Positions 1 through 13,557 of a stretch of 64,000 bases of DNA are shown piece by piece; the stretch's first letter is position 1; each line of letters opens with the position of its first letter. This stretch comes from Branchiostoma lanceolatum (Eukaryota > Chordata > Leptocardii > Amphioxiformes > Branchiostomatidae): NCBI RefSeq assembly GCF_035083965.1, contig NC_089722.1, positions 17,519,142 through 17,583,141 on the forward strand. The letters run 5' to 3'. A model generated the notes under the pieces. The model was not told the origin of the DNA and made no database searches. It saw only the letters and a list, made by a program, of their open reading frames with translations. The position numbers were made by a program, and so were the translations under genes.

Positions 1-3000
1 TCTTGGCTAGAAAACCAATTTTTGGGGAAATATGAGCCCCAATGGCTCACCTGACACCACCCCCCCCCCCATGCACTCAGTATGCTCTCTCAATAAGTGC
101 TTCAAAGTCAAACCCAAAGCTTTTAGATACAACTTGAGGTGCCTAAATGGATTGAGGGCAGTCTCCTTATGCCAGGTTGGGCACCTTTTGGCATTTCCTC
201 CTCTATATGTCACTTTTTTCTCAATGATATGGGGCCTAACCTTAACCTAAGAACACAGCTATAGCCCTCCTGACACCTGTCTCAAAAAGTACTCCCAGGG
301 GACCATTCCCAGGGGAATGGTCTCCGGGACATCTTTGAAACTTGTGATCTTGCCCGACAACTCTTCCCCACATCATACGAAGTGATTAACGGCTGTCAAT
401 CTTGAAGCATGAAATCTCGGCCAAATACTGCAGGCCACAGAAGCGTAATCAAGCTTCCTATCTTAATATATGGCAATCATGTAAGAAAGAAGCTGTCAAA
501 AGTCACCTACCAGAGTTTTAGTCCATGAAAAACATGCATTGGCAGGGCTGTCAGGCCCCCAAAGTTTCAATCTAGAGCATAATTTCAACTTTCTAATCGG
601 CACAACCCCTACGAATCCGGCCCTGTTTACTAAAGTTGACCTCTGACCTCCTTCTCTACCTGATAATCACACAAAAACACCAAACTTCTACTGCCTACAG
701 ACACCACAAACATTGATGAAAGTCTGATTTTTCAACACAATTAGAAGGAAGAAACCCTTACCTGTAACATCCAGCTCAGAAATACCAATATATCCCAGAA
801 ACAAACCCTCTACAGCTACTTTTACCAAGGGTACCAAACCTATTTCCATGGGCTAAAAGTTGGCCTTCTGCGCCTGCGCGAAATACTGGAGTATCCCCTG
901 CATAGGGCTTCAGGTTCAAGATTGACAAATTTCAATCACTTCACATAGTGCGGGAAAGAGTTGTCGAGCACCATACCAACTTTAGAAGATCTCTGACCTG
1001 GAATGGTCCCTTGGGAATACTTTGGGAGACAGGTGTCAGAGTCCTTTCCTTAGAGCTTTGTCAGTGGTCTAAAGGCAATTGAAAGGTCCCATATTATTTA
1101 GAAAAAAGTGACATCAACAGGAGAAAAAGTTAAAAGCTGCTCACCCTGGCATAAGGAGATTACTCTTCCACACTTTAACCATCTAAAATTGTATTCAAAA
1201 GCTGTCAGGATAGACTTTGAAGCATTCAATGACACCGCATACTGCACTGTCCCCAAAAGACATAAAATCTCTTTTAGATGGCCAAAAATCACTAAAATGG
1301 AAGAATCTCTAAATAAACCTGACTCAAATGAGTCAGCCCTGACTCAAATGAGTTACCTTAGGGCTAATTCTTGGCTAGAAAACCAATTTTTGGGGAAATA
1401 TGAGCCCCAATGGCTCACCTGACACCACCCCCCCCCCCATGCACTCAGTATGCTCTCTCAATAAGTGCTTCAAAGTCAAACCCAAAGCTTTTAGATACAA
1501 CTTGAGGTGCCTAAATGGATTGAGGGCAGTCTCCTTATGCCAGGTTGGGCACCTTTTGGCATTTCCTCCTCTATATGTCACTTTTTTCTCAATGATATGG
1601 GGCCTAACCTTAACCTAAGAACACAGCTATAGCCCTCCTGACACCTGTCTCAAAAAGTACTCCCAGGGGACCATTCCCAGGGGAATGGTCTCCGGGACAT
1701 CTTTGAAACTTGTGATCTTGCCCGACAACTCTTCCCCACATCATACGAAGTGATTAACGGCTGTCAATCTTGAAGCATGAAATCTCGGCCAAATACTGCA
1801 GGCCACAGAAGCGTAATCAAGCTTCCTATCTTAATATATGGCAATCATGTAAGAAAGAAGCTGTCAAAAGTCACCTACCAGAGTTTTAGTCCATGAAAAA
1901 CATGCATTGGCAGGGCTGTCAGGCCCCCAAAGTTTCAATCTAGAGCATAATTTCAACTTTCTAATCGGCACAACCCCTACGAATCCGGCCCTGTTTACTA
2001 AAGTTGACCTCTGACCTCCTTCTCTACCTGATAATCACACAAAAACACCAAACTTCTACTGCCTACAGACACCACAAACATTGATGAAAGTCTGATTTTT
2101 CAACACAATTAGAAGGAAGAAACCCTTACCTGTAACATCCAGCTCAGAAATACCAATATATCCCAGAAACAAACCCTCTACAGCTACTTTTACCAAGGGT
2201 ACCAAACCTATTTCCATGGGCTAAAAGTTGGCCTTCTGCGCCTGCGCGAAATACTGGAGTATCCCCTGCATAGGGCTTCAGGTTCAAGATTGACAAATTT
2301 CAATCACTTCACATAGTGCGGGAAAGAGTTGTCGAGCACCATACCAACTTTAGAAGATCTCTGACCTGGAATGGTCCCTTGGGAATACTTTGGGAGACAG
2401 GTGTCAGAGTCCTTTCCTTAGAGCTTTGTCAGTGGTCTAAAGGCAATTGAAAGGTCCCATATTATTTAGAAAAAAGTGACATCAACAGGAGAAAAAGTTA
2501 AAAGCTGCTCACCCTGGCATAAGGAGATTACTCTTCCACACTTTAACCATCTAAAATTGTATTCAAAAGCTGTCAGGATAGACTTTGAAGCATTCAATGA
2601 CACCGCATACTGCACTGTCCCCAAAAGACATAAAATCTCTTTTAGATGGCCAAAAATCACTAAAATGGAAGAATCTCTAAATAAACCTGACTCAAATGAG
2701 TCAGCCCTGACTCAAATGAGTTACCTTAGGGCTAATTCTTGGCTAGAAAACCAATTTTTGGGGAAATATGAGCCCCAATGGCTCACCTGACACCACCCCC
2801 CCCCCCATGCACTCAGTATGCTCTCTCAATAAGTGCTTCAAAGTCAAACCCAAAGCTTTTAGATACAACTTGAGGTGCCTAAATGGATTGAGGGCAGTCT
2901 CCTTATGCCAGGTTGGGCACCTTTTGGCATTTCCTCCTCTATATGTCACTTTTTTCTCAATGATATGGGGCCTAACCTTAACCTAAGAACACAGCTATAG

Positions 3001-5006
3001 CCCTCCTGACACCTGTCTCAAAAAGTACTCCCAGGGGACCATTCCCAGGGGAATGGTCTCCGGGACATCTTTGAAACTTGTGATCTTGCCCGACAACTCT
3101 TCCCCACATCATACGAAGTGATTAACGGCTGTCAATCTTGAAGCATGAAATCTCGGCCAAATACTGCAGGCCACAGAAGCGTAATCAAGCTTCCTATCTT
3201 AATATATGGCAATCATGTAAGAAAGAAGCTGTCAAAAGTCACCTACCAGAGTTTTAGTCCATGAAAAACATGCATTGGCAGGGCTGTCAGGCCCCCAAAG
3301 TTTCAATCTAGAGCATAATTTCAACTTTCTAATCGGCACAACCCCTACGAATCCGGCCCTGTTTACTAAAGTTGACCTCTGACCTCCTTCTCTACCTGAT
3401 AATCACACAAAAACACCAAACTTCTACTGCCTACAGACACCACAAACATTGATGAAAGTCTGATTTTTCAACACAATTAGAAGGAAGAAACCCTTACCTG
3501 TAACATCCAGCTCAGAAATACCAATATATCCCAGAAACAAACCCTCTACAGCTACTTTTACCAAGGGTACCAAACCTATTTCCATGGGCTAAAAGTTGGC
3601 CTTCTGCGCCTGCGCGAAATACTGGAGTATCCCCTGCATAGGGCTTCAGGTTCAAGATTGACAAATTTCAATCACTTCACATAGTGCGGGAAAGAGTTGT
3701 CGAGCACCATACCAACTTTAGAAGATCTCTGACCTGGAATGGTCCCTTGGGAATACTTTGGGAGACAGGTGTCAGAGTCCTTTCCTTAGAGCTTTGTCAG
3801 TGGTCTAAAGGCAATTGAAAGGTCCCATATTATTTAGAAAAAAGTGACATCAACAGGAGAAAAAGTTAAAAGCTGCTCACCCTGGCATAAGGAGATTACT
3901 CTTCCACACTTTAACCATCTAAAATTGTATTCAAAAGCTGTCAGGATAGACTTTGAAGCATTCAATGACACCGCATACTGCACTGTCCCCAAAAGACATA
4001 AAATCTCTTTTAGATGGCCAAAAATCACTAAAATGGAAGAATCTCTAAATAAACCTGACTCAAATGAGTCAGCCCTGACTCAAATGAGTTACCTTAGGGC
4101 TAATTCTTGGCTAGAAAACCAATTTTTGGGGAAATATGAGCCCCAATGGCTCACCTGACACCACCCCCCCCCCCATGCACTCAGTATGCTCTCTCAATAA
4201 GTGCTTCAAAGTCAAACCCAAAGCTTTTAGATACAACTTGAGGTGCCTAAATGGATTGAGGGCAGTCTCCTTATGCCAGGTTGGGCACCTTTTGGCATTT
4301 CCTCCTCTATATGTCACTTTTTTCTCAATGATATGGGGCCTAACCTTAACCTAAGAACACAGCTATAGCCCTCCTGACACCTGTCTCAAAAAGTACTCCC
4401 AGGGGACCATTCCCAGGGGAATGGTCTCCGGGACATCTTTGAAACTTGTGATCTTGCCCGACAACTCTTCCCCACATCATACGAAGTGATTAACGGCTGT
4501 CAATCTTGAAGCATGAAATCTCGGCCAAATACTGCAGGCCACAGAAGCGTAATCAAGCTTCCTATCTTAATATATGGCAATCATGTAAGAAAGAAGCTGT
4601 CAAAAGTCACCTACCAGAGTTTTAGTCCATGAAAAACATGCATTGGCAGGGCTGTCAGGCCCCCAAAGTTTCAATCTAGAGCATAATTTCAACTTTCTAA
4701 TCGGCACAACCCCTACGAATCCGGCCCTGTTTACTAAAGTTGACCTCTGACCTCCTTCTCTACCTGATAATCACACAAAAACACCAAACTTCTACTGCCT
4801 ACAGACACCACAAACATTGATGAAAGTCTGATTTTTCAACACAATTAGAAGGAAGAAACCCTTACCTGTAACATCCAGCTCAGAAATACCAATATATCCC
4901 AGAAACAAACCCTCTACAGCTACTTTTACCAAGGGTACCAAACCTATTTCCATGGGCTAAAAGTTGGCCTTCTGCGCCTGCGCGAAATACTGGAGTATCC
5001 CCTGCA
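1..5006. repeat. Tandem array of a 1,368-bp unit (3.66 copies)
   Basis: The same sequence recurs at a constant offset of 1,368 bp (for example 7, 1375, 2743 and 4111) with no difference found on reading, including an 11-base C run. The array enters from the left edge and stops at about 5006, where the fourth copy diverges. Each unit is itself a diverged foldback: about 75-310 of the first copy is inversely similar to about 996-1255 (for example ctgacacctgtct against agacaggtgtcag). The unit is therefore probably a DNA-transposon-like foldback that was later amplified head to tail. No convincing gene lies in it; its short open frames repeat with the unit. Confidence 0.95.
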
Positions 5007-5038
5007 ACTGCCAAACCTCGCGGTCAAACCTCGCGAGG
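4973..5038 (+). promoter_or_regulatory. Probable ELOB proximal promoter: NRF1-like site and CG palindrome
   Basis: TGCGCCTGCGCG at 4973-4984 differs by one base from the NRF1 consensus and lies inside the last truncated copy of the tandem repeat. CCTCGCGAGG at 5029-5038 is a perfect palindrome with the TCGCGA core of CGCG-type promoter elements. Both lie 60-125 bp upstream of the ELOB start codon. No TATA box is obvious, as expected for a housekeeping gene. The transcription start is not visible; the assignment is by motif and position only. Confidence 0.45.
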
Positions 5039-5095
5039 TCTTGTCGTCTCCAGCGAGAGTTCGGCATTCGGTGTCCATTTCCCTCGGCTGTAGGC

Positions 5096-8000
5096 ATGGT
5101 GAGTGAATGAGTCCTGTTCTTCTCCATATTTTCTTATTATTCCGAGGCATGTTTGGTCATTTGACGGTAAAATGTAACTGGGGAGGCTTTAAGGATGTTT
5201 GGGCTTAAGTCTGTTAAGAACTGCAAAATTAGAAACAGTGGAAAAGCTCCTTAGTTACAGGGTTGTCGGCTGCCGTTTCTGGGAAGTTTGATGTGGTAAG
5301 TCGACGCCTGATAATAAACGGTCAGCGGCGGCGCGAGTCTCGGTGTAACAGTCGTCTCCAAAACGTCCGTATGGCCGTTTTCACGTCAAGTTTGTTTCCT
5401 GTGGTGTACAAAATTTTGAAACCGTGTATTTTGGGTGAATATTCAGACATTTAAGCCGGCTTGTGTACCCGGCATGGTGGGGTCTGCCTAACGGGAAGGG
5501 GGAGGGGGGCGATGAACATGTTTGAAAAATTCCATCCATTCTTGAACATGGTCCCTATGTGGCACATGGGTGGATATAGCTGTCACGTTGCCGGTCTGCT
5601 ACATCAATAGCCCCTGATGTAAAAATTCATTCAGTCTGCGTCTATTTTTAGATTCCTATAGAAGGATGTGTGCCTTATAATAAGACATCATGAACATCTT
5701 GAAAACACATCATAATGTTGTACACAATGGATGTAAATATGATTTTTAGATTCATACCCAGGCTTGCTCTCATGGATCATGACTGAGAATGTAGGCAGGG
5801 CATGTCACCACCCCGGCATTTGATTGATTTTGCAGAGCCCACGTGTTGGGCTGTGCCATAGTACTGTCGCCAACCACATGTGGCGTAGAAATTATATTGC
5901 TGTCATGATTCCTCCAGTCATAAGTGTTTATGAAAAGACTGCAGACCAGTGCTCAATGTTTAGTTGCATCAATGCCCAGTGGTGCAATGCAGCTACGCAG
6001 TGCAGTTGTGAGACTTATTTGTTGCTCGTTAGGTTATACGGAATATTTAGATTGGTGAAGGTCACCATCACATTATATTGTGAAGTGAGTCTCCATGACC
6101 TGTCGCTCCATCCTGGGATAGAAATTTGCTCATCCGAACGGATAAAAAATTTCACCAGTTTGTAGAAAAAATCTGAAAAAATTCATGACATGAATTGTAT
6201 ATTTGTAACTTGTAAGCTTAAAATGACAGGTGTAACAGCGGAAATAAAATCAACAACACAGGCTCCCAAACAATGAGTGGGATAGGAGACTGCACTCAGT
6301 CTCTGAATGTATTTCAAAAATTATCAACCAGATGGTTTTTCATTGTACTGTACTAACAGTATCTCTTCTTACAAGGAAATTGACACGTACATTTACATAG
6401 ACTCACTCATAGATAAAAAAGATACAGGACTACTTTTTGTGAAATCCAATCCGAGTCGTGATAGAAATGCTCTAAAATTAAAGGCTGGCTGTCATTTTCC
6501 CTGTTTCCATATTTATAACATGACTGGAAGAAAATACCTATTCTTTCACATTCCCAGTTTGGTCAGCTGTTAGTCACAGACTTATAAATATTGGGCAGTT
6601 GTGGGGAGGCAACAGCTGCATATATAGCACTGCATGCAGGCCTCTATTTTGCCACATGGACCGACCAATTGTCGTCATTGTGTAAAGTGAATCAAGTTAG
6701 TGCCAGTGCCAAAACTAATACCAATGGGAACTGTTTAATAAGAATAAGAATTATAACATGTTACTGGATTGTGTCTTGTGGCAGTAATATTCAATATGGT
6801 GTGATAAAAGATCATGTTTTTGTTCAAAACGATGGTAATCTAAAAATTCTACATTGACTCATTATGCAAGAAGGGTGTGAGCAACAGGGTGCAGGGCTCG
6901 AAATACTGGGTGCATGTGCACCCAGTGCACCCAATTTTGGAGCTGTGCACCTAATTTTTTACTGTGGGTGCACTGGTGCACCCAAATATTTTCGTACGGT
7001 TTAATGTGTAAAGGTATCACTGCACACTAGTAGACAGCATATTCTTGACATCTAAGTGTAAGAAAATAATAAAATCTTTGTTGTAGTACTTGTTTAAGAT
7101 TTTGATGTTAGAATTTGAGTTAATTTCGGTTTTGAAAGCTTCAAAACTGCATGCCAAGATCGCGTGCCAAACTTTATTTCTTCCGTGGCGTTGATTTTTT
7201 TCTTCACCGCTAACGCGCTGGGACCCTTATTCGTCACTAGTTAGTCTTATTGAAATTTTATCGAGAAAATTAATGCACCACAGTAATTTTGTACACATAT
7301 TAAAAAAAATATTTACTTTGATTGATGATTAATAAATACACTTGTCATTCGAATTATTTCTATTTTTACTTTATTTTTATGGTTATTCCTGTTTTTGACT
7401 TTGCAAGTAAAATTTGAAAGCGTATTCCAATAATCACAGTGACCAATATTCATTTAGAAATGTAACATACCATTGTTTCATAAATACAACGGAAATTCTA
7501 TATTTTCTAATGATATTCCATTGACAACTTTTCTGACTTTTGAAAATTGTCCGTAAGCTCAGAAGAGGAACAATAAGGTTTGTGATTAGGTTTTGCTTAC
7601 AATAGTTACATTCTACTTTATTTTATGTGGTGCACCCAAAATTTTTTTGGTGCACCCAATTTTTTAGGTTGGGTGCACCAGTGCACCTATTCCCAAAACT
7701 GAATTTCGAGCCCTGGGGTGTGTCGTTCCCTTTTTGGCATGCAGTTATAAATGGTTTTACATAGATATCGGATGAGGAAGATTGAAATAGTTCTCATCTG
7801 TTGATGAGTGACATCAATAACTGACTCAATAACTTATCAGCAAATTTATACAGATTATAATAACAGAATGGTGTTGAGAAAAATTGGCCATACACTGATA
7901 CAGCCATCAATTGTAATGGTGAAGAAGTAACATTTCAAACTTGTAGATATTCAAGACTTGTCAATATCAATATGACTCAGGGCTCACTTGGAAATCAGTT

Positions 8001-9201
8001 ACTAGTACTCAGTTACTGCCTTGACAACCCTAAAGATTCATAGATACAAAAATAGAATACATATATTCCCACCCATCAGAATAATTTTTTTGCTGTTTAA
8101 CTTATAAATATTTATAGCTGCACTTCATTAACTTTGGTTGGGTTTAATTGAGTTCATAAATTTGAAGAGAGGATAGTTGTTTGCTATTGTGTATCTATAT
8201 TGATTCAGATTTGATTTTAATTGAAATTTCATTGCATGTCACATGAAATATGCCAACATCTACAAATGATTGCGGACACACAACCTCCAGACGCATGGAA
8301 GCAAAACCTAAATGTATGTGTACACCAAGGTAACAAGTACTAGTAACAAGTGCTAAGCCTAAAAGCCTAATGTCCTTTGCACCTGTCGACTACAGGATGT
8401 GTTTCTGTGGATCCGGCGTCACAAGTCATCCATATTCACGGATGCCAAGGAGTCCACCACAGTGTTTGAACTTAAGAAGATAATCGAGGGCATCATGAAG
8501 AAGCCCCCAGAGGACCAGCGCCTGTACAAGGACGACGTAATCCTGGAGGACAACAAGACGCTGGGAGACTGCGGCTTCACCAGTCAGTCGGCAAAGGCTC
8601 AGTCACCGGCTACAGTGGGACTGGCCTTCCGGCAAGATGGTACGCAGACTTGTTGATAATCAGTTGATACTGAAGGGTCCTGTGTATATCTCAAATTTGA
8701 AGTGAATCACTTTTATCATTGTGGCACAAACATTCTATTCTGAAGAAAGTATATCCATGTACGACGTATAAATAACAAACAATGCTTTAAGTTATAACCA
8801 TACTTTTGTATCTGTTGGCATGATAAAAAAAAACTGATATTCCTGTCATAGCATTTATTAGCTATTTCTACATTTGTACTACAATACAGTCTATCTTTGG
8901 TGAAGGACAATAGATAAGTTATAAGTTACACTTGTATACTGACAACAGCATGCTAGTGATGGCATTTTGACTCGATGGTCTCCATTTGTGCATGAAAAAT
9001 CTTCTGTGTTGATAGACGACATTACTTGTTCATAGAGGACATCACGTATTGGTAAACCCCATAATTCTCCATCTGTCATTTTATCTTCCAGACGGGGAGT
9101 TTGAGAATTTGTTTGTAGCAGCCCTGTCCACTCCTCCAGAGCTGCCCGACGTCATGAAGCCTCAAGATCAACCTGGCACACAAGACCAGAACGTGCAGTG
9201 A
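5096..9201 (+). CDS. ELOB: Elongin B (ubiquitin-like adaptor of elongin and cullin-RING E3 complexes)
   Basis: Three coding exons: 5096-5098, 8396-8639 and 9092-9201 (TGA 9199-9201), giving 118 aa, the same length as human elongin B. Exon 1 holds only the start codon, followed directly by the donor gtgagt; exon 2 opens with GAT to give the family N-terminus MDVF. The product has the ubiquitin-like fold (residues 1 to about 80, with RLYKDD and the [10 protein letters not shown] segment) and the conserved tail motif [12 protein letters not shown]. Elongin B binds elongin C and serves both the elongin A transcription-elongation complex and the VHL/SOCS-box cullin-2/5 ubiquitin ligases, in nucleus and cytoplasm. 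Intron 1 (3.3 kb) carries a hAT-like element; intron 2 is 452 bp. The gene converges on GLTP. Confidence 0.97.
6110..6300. repeat. Dispersed repeat copy in ELOB intron 1
   Basis: The stretch around 6120-6290 (blocks agaaatttgctc, aatgacag, acaatgagtgggat) matches, in order, the element at 32112-32313 in EZH2 intron 10. This copy is more decayed and its ends are unclear, so the limits are approximate. Confidence 0.5.
6892..7715. mobile_element. Non-autonomous hAT-like DNA transposon
   Basis: Terminal inverted repeats cagggctcgaaat at the left end and its exact complement atttcgagccctg at the right. Subterminal blocks repeat gtgcaccca in both orientations (gtgcacccaat, gggtgcaccagtgcacc). Ends of the form CAGGG...CCCTG suit the hAT superfamily. 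The flanks share only gggtg, so a full 8-bp target duplication is not proven. The AT-rich interior has no transposase frame. It sits in ELOB intron 1. Confidence 0.75.
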
Positions 9202-11056
9202 CTGTAGTAACTCTTGTAGAAAGGCGCCCCGTCCCTGTGGTGACGCCAAAATAATCTGGGCTGGCTGAATGCAGAGGTTTTGCTACGAGCATAGATTATG
9301 ATCAGTTTGTCATATCCAAAAGTAGCATACAATGTAAAAGCCCTCTGTAAGGTACTAGCTTTCAAATCGGCCCTTTACCCAAACATGTGCCCCTCCTTTG
9401 GGGTGGGAGGGAGAACTTTCTGTTTCCAAGTGTTAAGTTAGAGAATTTGTTCTAAGGATGTTTAGTAGTAGCAATCCTTATCATGTCCAGACTTGTTCCA
9501 AACTATAAACATTTGTAGCTGAAGCTGTGCTACTTAAAGTGATATACATATAACCTTTTGGCAACAGTAGAATTTTAAGATGATGATTCAAGGGACAATA
9601 CTGTACGAAGCTACCCACATCTTGTGCCTATTACAACTAAAACAGGACGCAACGTTAGTTGTTACCCACAATGCACACCCTTTGCCACCAACAAGCTCTA
9701 GTCATAGTAACAAAATATGCCACAGGTTTAGTTGACCAAAGAGAGTACACGTGCTGATTTTAGAGTGCTTGATAAATGAATCTTTGTTCTCTGTATTTAG
9801 AAGTAATGTCAGCATTGGGGGTAGTAGTTTTCTTAAGTGTCCTACAGCTTGCCAGTTTGGTAAAGCTGAAATGTGTTGGTACTGTACATAGTCACGCTCA
9901 TGCTAGGATGCAAACTCATTTTGTGCTTGAAGCATACATGTATGTAGATTAAGACTTTCAGCCATTTTGCAGATTGGAAGAAAATTGGAGTCTTTATCAT
10001 CTACCTGAAAATTATCAGTCTGGTGGTTTTTGCCCTTACCACATGCAGTAAAATACCTGATATACACAGGATTGTAGAAGTGCTACAGCCACAGACTGGC
10101 TGCAGATTGGTGTAGTTTTCAGCATAGGCAAGGGAGAAACGGCAATATGGCTAAAGTGGGTGTCTCACTGAACCACACGTCAGCTATCGCCCACTGTAAG
10201 AATGTCTGACGCAATTTTTGTGAGATACCTGCTTTACGTCAGATCCCGTTTTTGTAGACCTTGGAACAATTGTCAGTTTTGCAATTCAAGAATGGTTTTG
10301 TGAAAGCATACTGATAATGTTGTGAGAATGTCTTGCAGATTTGATATTGTTTAAACAACCAATAGACGTCATGGGTTCAAAGGAAATGAAATATAATAGA
10401 CACACCACTGAGCATTCTATTGCGTAACTGTCGCTGTACAGTTATTTGGTCAATAGTAATGCTCACAGAGTACCAACTAGCTGATGTTGCTCCTCATAGT
10501 AAATACTCTTCTGTTGAGGGTATAGGGATTGATGTAATGGGTTAGGGGAAAATGTTGTTTCTTTTTTTTTTATCTAGTAGGTTCTTGTACAAGGGACTAT
10601 TTCCCATGGATTTAATGGTTATGATAGGTAGTGGTGGTAAGAAATATATGTTTTTGTTCATTTGTGCTGGAAAACTGTATGTTATTTGGTGTGTCTGCTA
10701 TATATTAGGTAACTGCATCTAAATCAGCTGAAAATTTAGTGAGGCAGAGTATGGTAGGGGATCATCTTGTTTTATTGTTATCACAATAACTATCAGGTAG
10801 CTTTCCATGCTTTTTCTTTCACTCCCCTAAATTCAGGCACTCCTAGCTGTAGATCCACAATGTAAAAAGACATTTCTTCATGTAGCTGCTTTTTTGAGAT
10901 GACTATATTGATGGATGTCTGTTATTTGGTGATTTGTTTTACTGTAAAAGCATGTTGTGCATGATTTATTGAAGATTTCCACTGGAAGTATCCATGTCAG
11001 GTAATCTTATTTACTGTATGGCTAATAATATCTTCTTGTAACTGAAGCACAATAAA
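9202..11056 (+). other. Probable ELOB 3' UTR
   Basis: There is no coding frame of note after the ELOB stop. The first well-placed AATAAA is at 11051-11056, implying a 3' UTR of about 1.85 kb. The 10-mer gttatttggt occurs at 10441, 10681 and 10921, exactly 240 bp apart. The UTR extent is inference only. Confidence 0.4.
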
Positions 11057-13557
11057 TTTTGCCTTCCTGTGGAAAGAAATGTGATGGGTCCTTTCAGCTA
11101 CCTTTTATTGGAACATTAGGCCACGGCAAGTAGATTTTAAGGATGATATCAGTGCACTCATTGATTTTCGCCTGGTTTGTGAAAAAAAAACAGGACAAGA
11201 AAATACATCGGGTGGTAGCCTTGAGTATACTTCTGCAAGTGACATTATAGTTTGGTAGTTGTAGAAGTGACACAAGTGCTGTAACCTGGATTTTCTGTAC
11301 TGGTACCCACCCCAATACATGACATTTTCTATCACACATCCAAGCAAAAGAAACTTCAGAATTGTACCTGACTCTTATTGAGCCACAAGATTCAAATTGT
11401 TGGGTTATCAGCTTTTCCCAAAGCTTCTTTCTCTTGGTATTACCCTTTATCTGTTGTATTCAGGAGTATCTAAAACTGCTATCTTTTGCTGACACTCTGC
11501 TTTACAGACAATAACACACCTCAAAAAACAAAATTCAATCTACAGCAGTGCAGAGTTATAGTGTAAACTTGCACATTTCTGCCATTACACATGTACAAAT
11601 TGCCATTACATGTACATAACAGAAATATTCTGAATTCTGTTCAGTCAGGTACACAATCACAATACATGTACATACTAAGTAAACTTCATAGTAAATGAGG
11701 CCTAGGAAAATTTAATGTTGTTTCCGACAACAGTCCTGAAAATAAAAGGGCCGGTGGGTAGGTTTTCATAGATTTTGGCCGGAGTGATCCAACAAATTGT
11801 AAGACTGAAATGCATCAGGAGTTCAGGACACTGGTACCTTCAACATCATAGATACATGTATTATGCAGGGTGTCAACATTAAGGGGACAGTTTGATGCAA
11901 AAGAAATGTAGAGTCAGTTCAGAAATGCCCCTTGTCAGCAGTTGACCCCAAAAAGGCTAGGGTTGACGGGTTTTGCAAGGGGTAACCGGAAACAACACAT
12001 CTTTCCTAGGCCTAAAGTCTAAATTCACACGCTTGCAAAAATAGAATCACTATAACTAAAGTATAAGACCTGAGGTATGTATATAAAGATGGATACAGAC
12101 AGAACACTACGCTAAGTCAAAGCAGTGACCCTAGCAGTTCTTACATATTTATCACCACACTGTATTATCCTTCTAAAAGTTTAAAACCAAGCACACAGAC
12201 CATTTATTATTATAGGTATGTACTTCCCAATCAACGTTCTTGTTTTAAATTCTTGTACGTGCTGCATGCGATTTCTGCCACTTAAGAGGCAATGATAATA
12301 GTGACTATACAAGACTAACTAAACATTATAACAAAATTCATCACACAAACACTCAGTTGCACTTCTCACAGTACAATACCAATATTATGAACTAAGAAAC
12401 ACACAACGATACAACAGAAAATAAAATTCAAAATAACAGCCAGTGCTACCATACTCAAGTAATACATACCTGGCCCAGTAGATATACTATGTGCACATGC
12501 AACTTTTACATGCTGCAGTGTTAGACAATGTTGTTAAAGGGGGGGCATGTCACTGGACTGTGGCAAATTGCCCTTGGCAATTGCGCTAGCCTGTGTTTAC
12601 ACAAGCTCTCGCTGGCAGAAGTTTATGACCTCTAGGGTACGGTATCTGTCGGGCCGGCCGCTAGGAGCGCGTTGTAGTCAGACTAGCAATTGCACCAACG
12701 TTGCGAATTTTCGCCTATTCTCCCTTGCGGTCACAGTGACACCTTTACAAACAAAATGGCCGTGCCCGGAATGTCCCAGTCTGTTACTTTCTGGTCCAAA
12801 TCAGGATCTTGCAAGTGTAGTCACTGAATTAAAAGCTAATGCACAATGATTAAGATTCATCAAAATCAGACTTGGAGTGATTGCGCAGTGTGGCACCCAT
12901 TTGAACCATTTTGCCAATTGTAAATTAGAATTTTTGATTGGTGCTAGTTGGTGTTGGTTTGTGCCACTTTGCAAATGCCTTTCACAATTCGGCGCAATTT
13001 TGTGCAGTCCAGTGAGATACCTACTTAGTAAGTACGTTCTGTATCCAATACATAAGTCTACCGAAGGCACGTGTAAAGTACAGTATTATATTTGTCTATG
13101 TGTAAAAGTATATAGTTTTGTACTGTAAAATACATAGAAATGGAGACTGCATGGTGAAATTTCAATTCATCAATCGGTGAAATTTCTTTTTTCAAAGGCA
13201 GTTTTGACAGCAGCTTGGCAAGGACAATAAGAACAAAATACCATAAATTCATTTAAGTATGCACTACCTAATAATTTTGCAGCATGGGAAAATTATATAT
13301 CTTTGAGTTTGCCGTTGTAACAACAATAGCAATCTGAGTAAAAACAGCATAACTTCCTTTCAGTGTAATACACCAGCTTCACGGGTGCACTATTTTGCTT
13401 GACAAGTTAAAATGCAGCACTTAAACTTACTAGAAAATTATTAGTGTTTTTCCAACTTTAAAGGTGACCACTATTTCAACGGTTTTAAGGCCATGATCAA
13501 TGGACAAAGAGTATGAGTTTTAAACAAAAACAAGAATCTAGACAATAAAGAGGCATA
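11057..13557. other. Convergent ELOB/GLTP intergenic region and probable GLTP 3' UTR
   Basis: No gene is seen. On the minus strand an AATAAA (tttatt at 12203-12208) could end GLTP with a 3' UTR of about 1.35 kb. Around 12540-12840 is a GC-richer block with scattered cggccg and aaaatggccgtg motifs typical of dispersed elements. Around 12880-13025 a segment (gcgcaattttgtgcagtcc) resembles 40160-40200 (gcgcaatttgatgcagtcc), so it is probably a dispersed repeat. Confidence 0.4.

Noticed and set aside
7..4354. Recurring short open frames (64-104 aa) on both strands of the tandem array
   Set aside because: They repeat with the 1,368-bp unit, lie mostly in the inverted arms and resemble no known protein.
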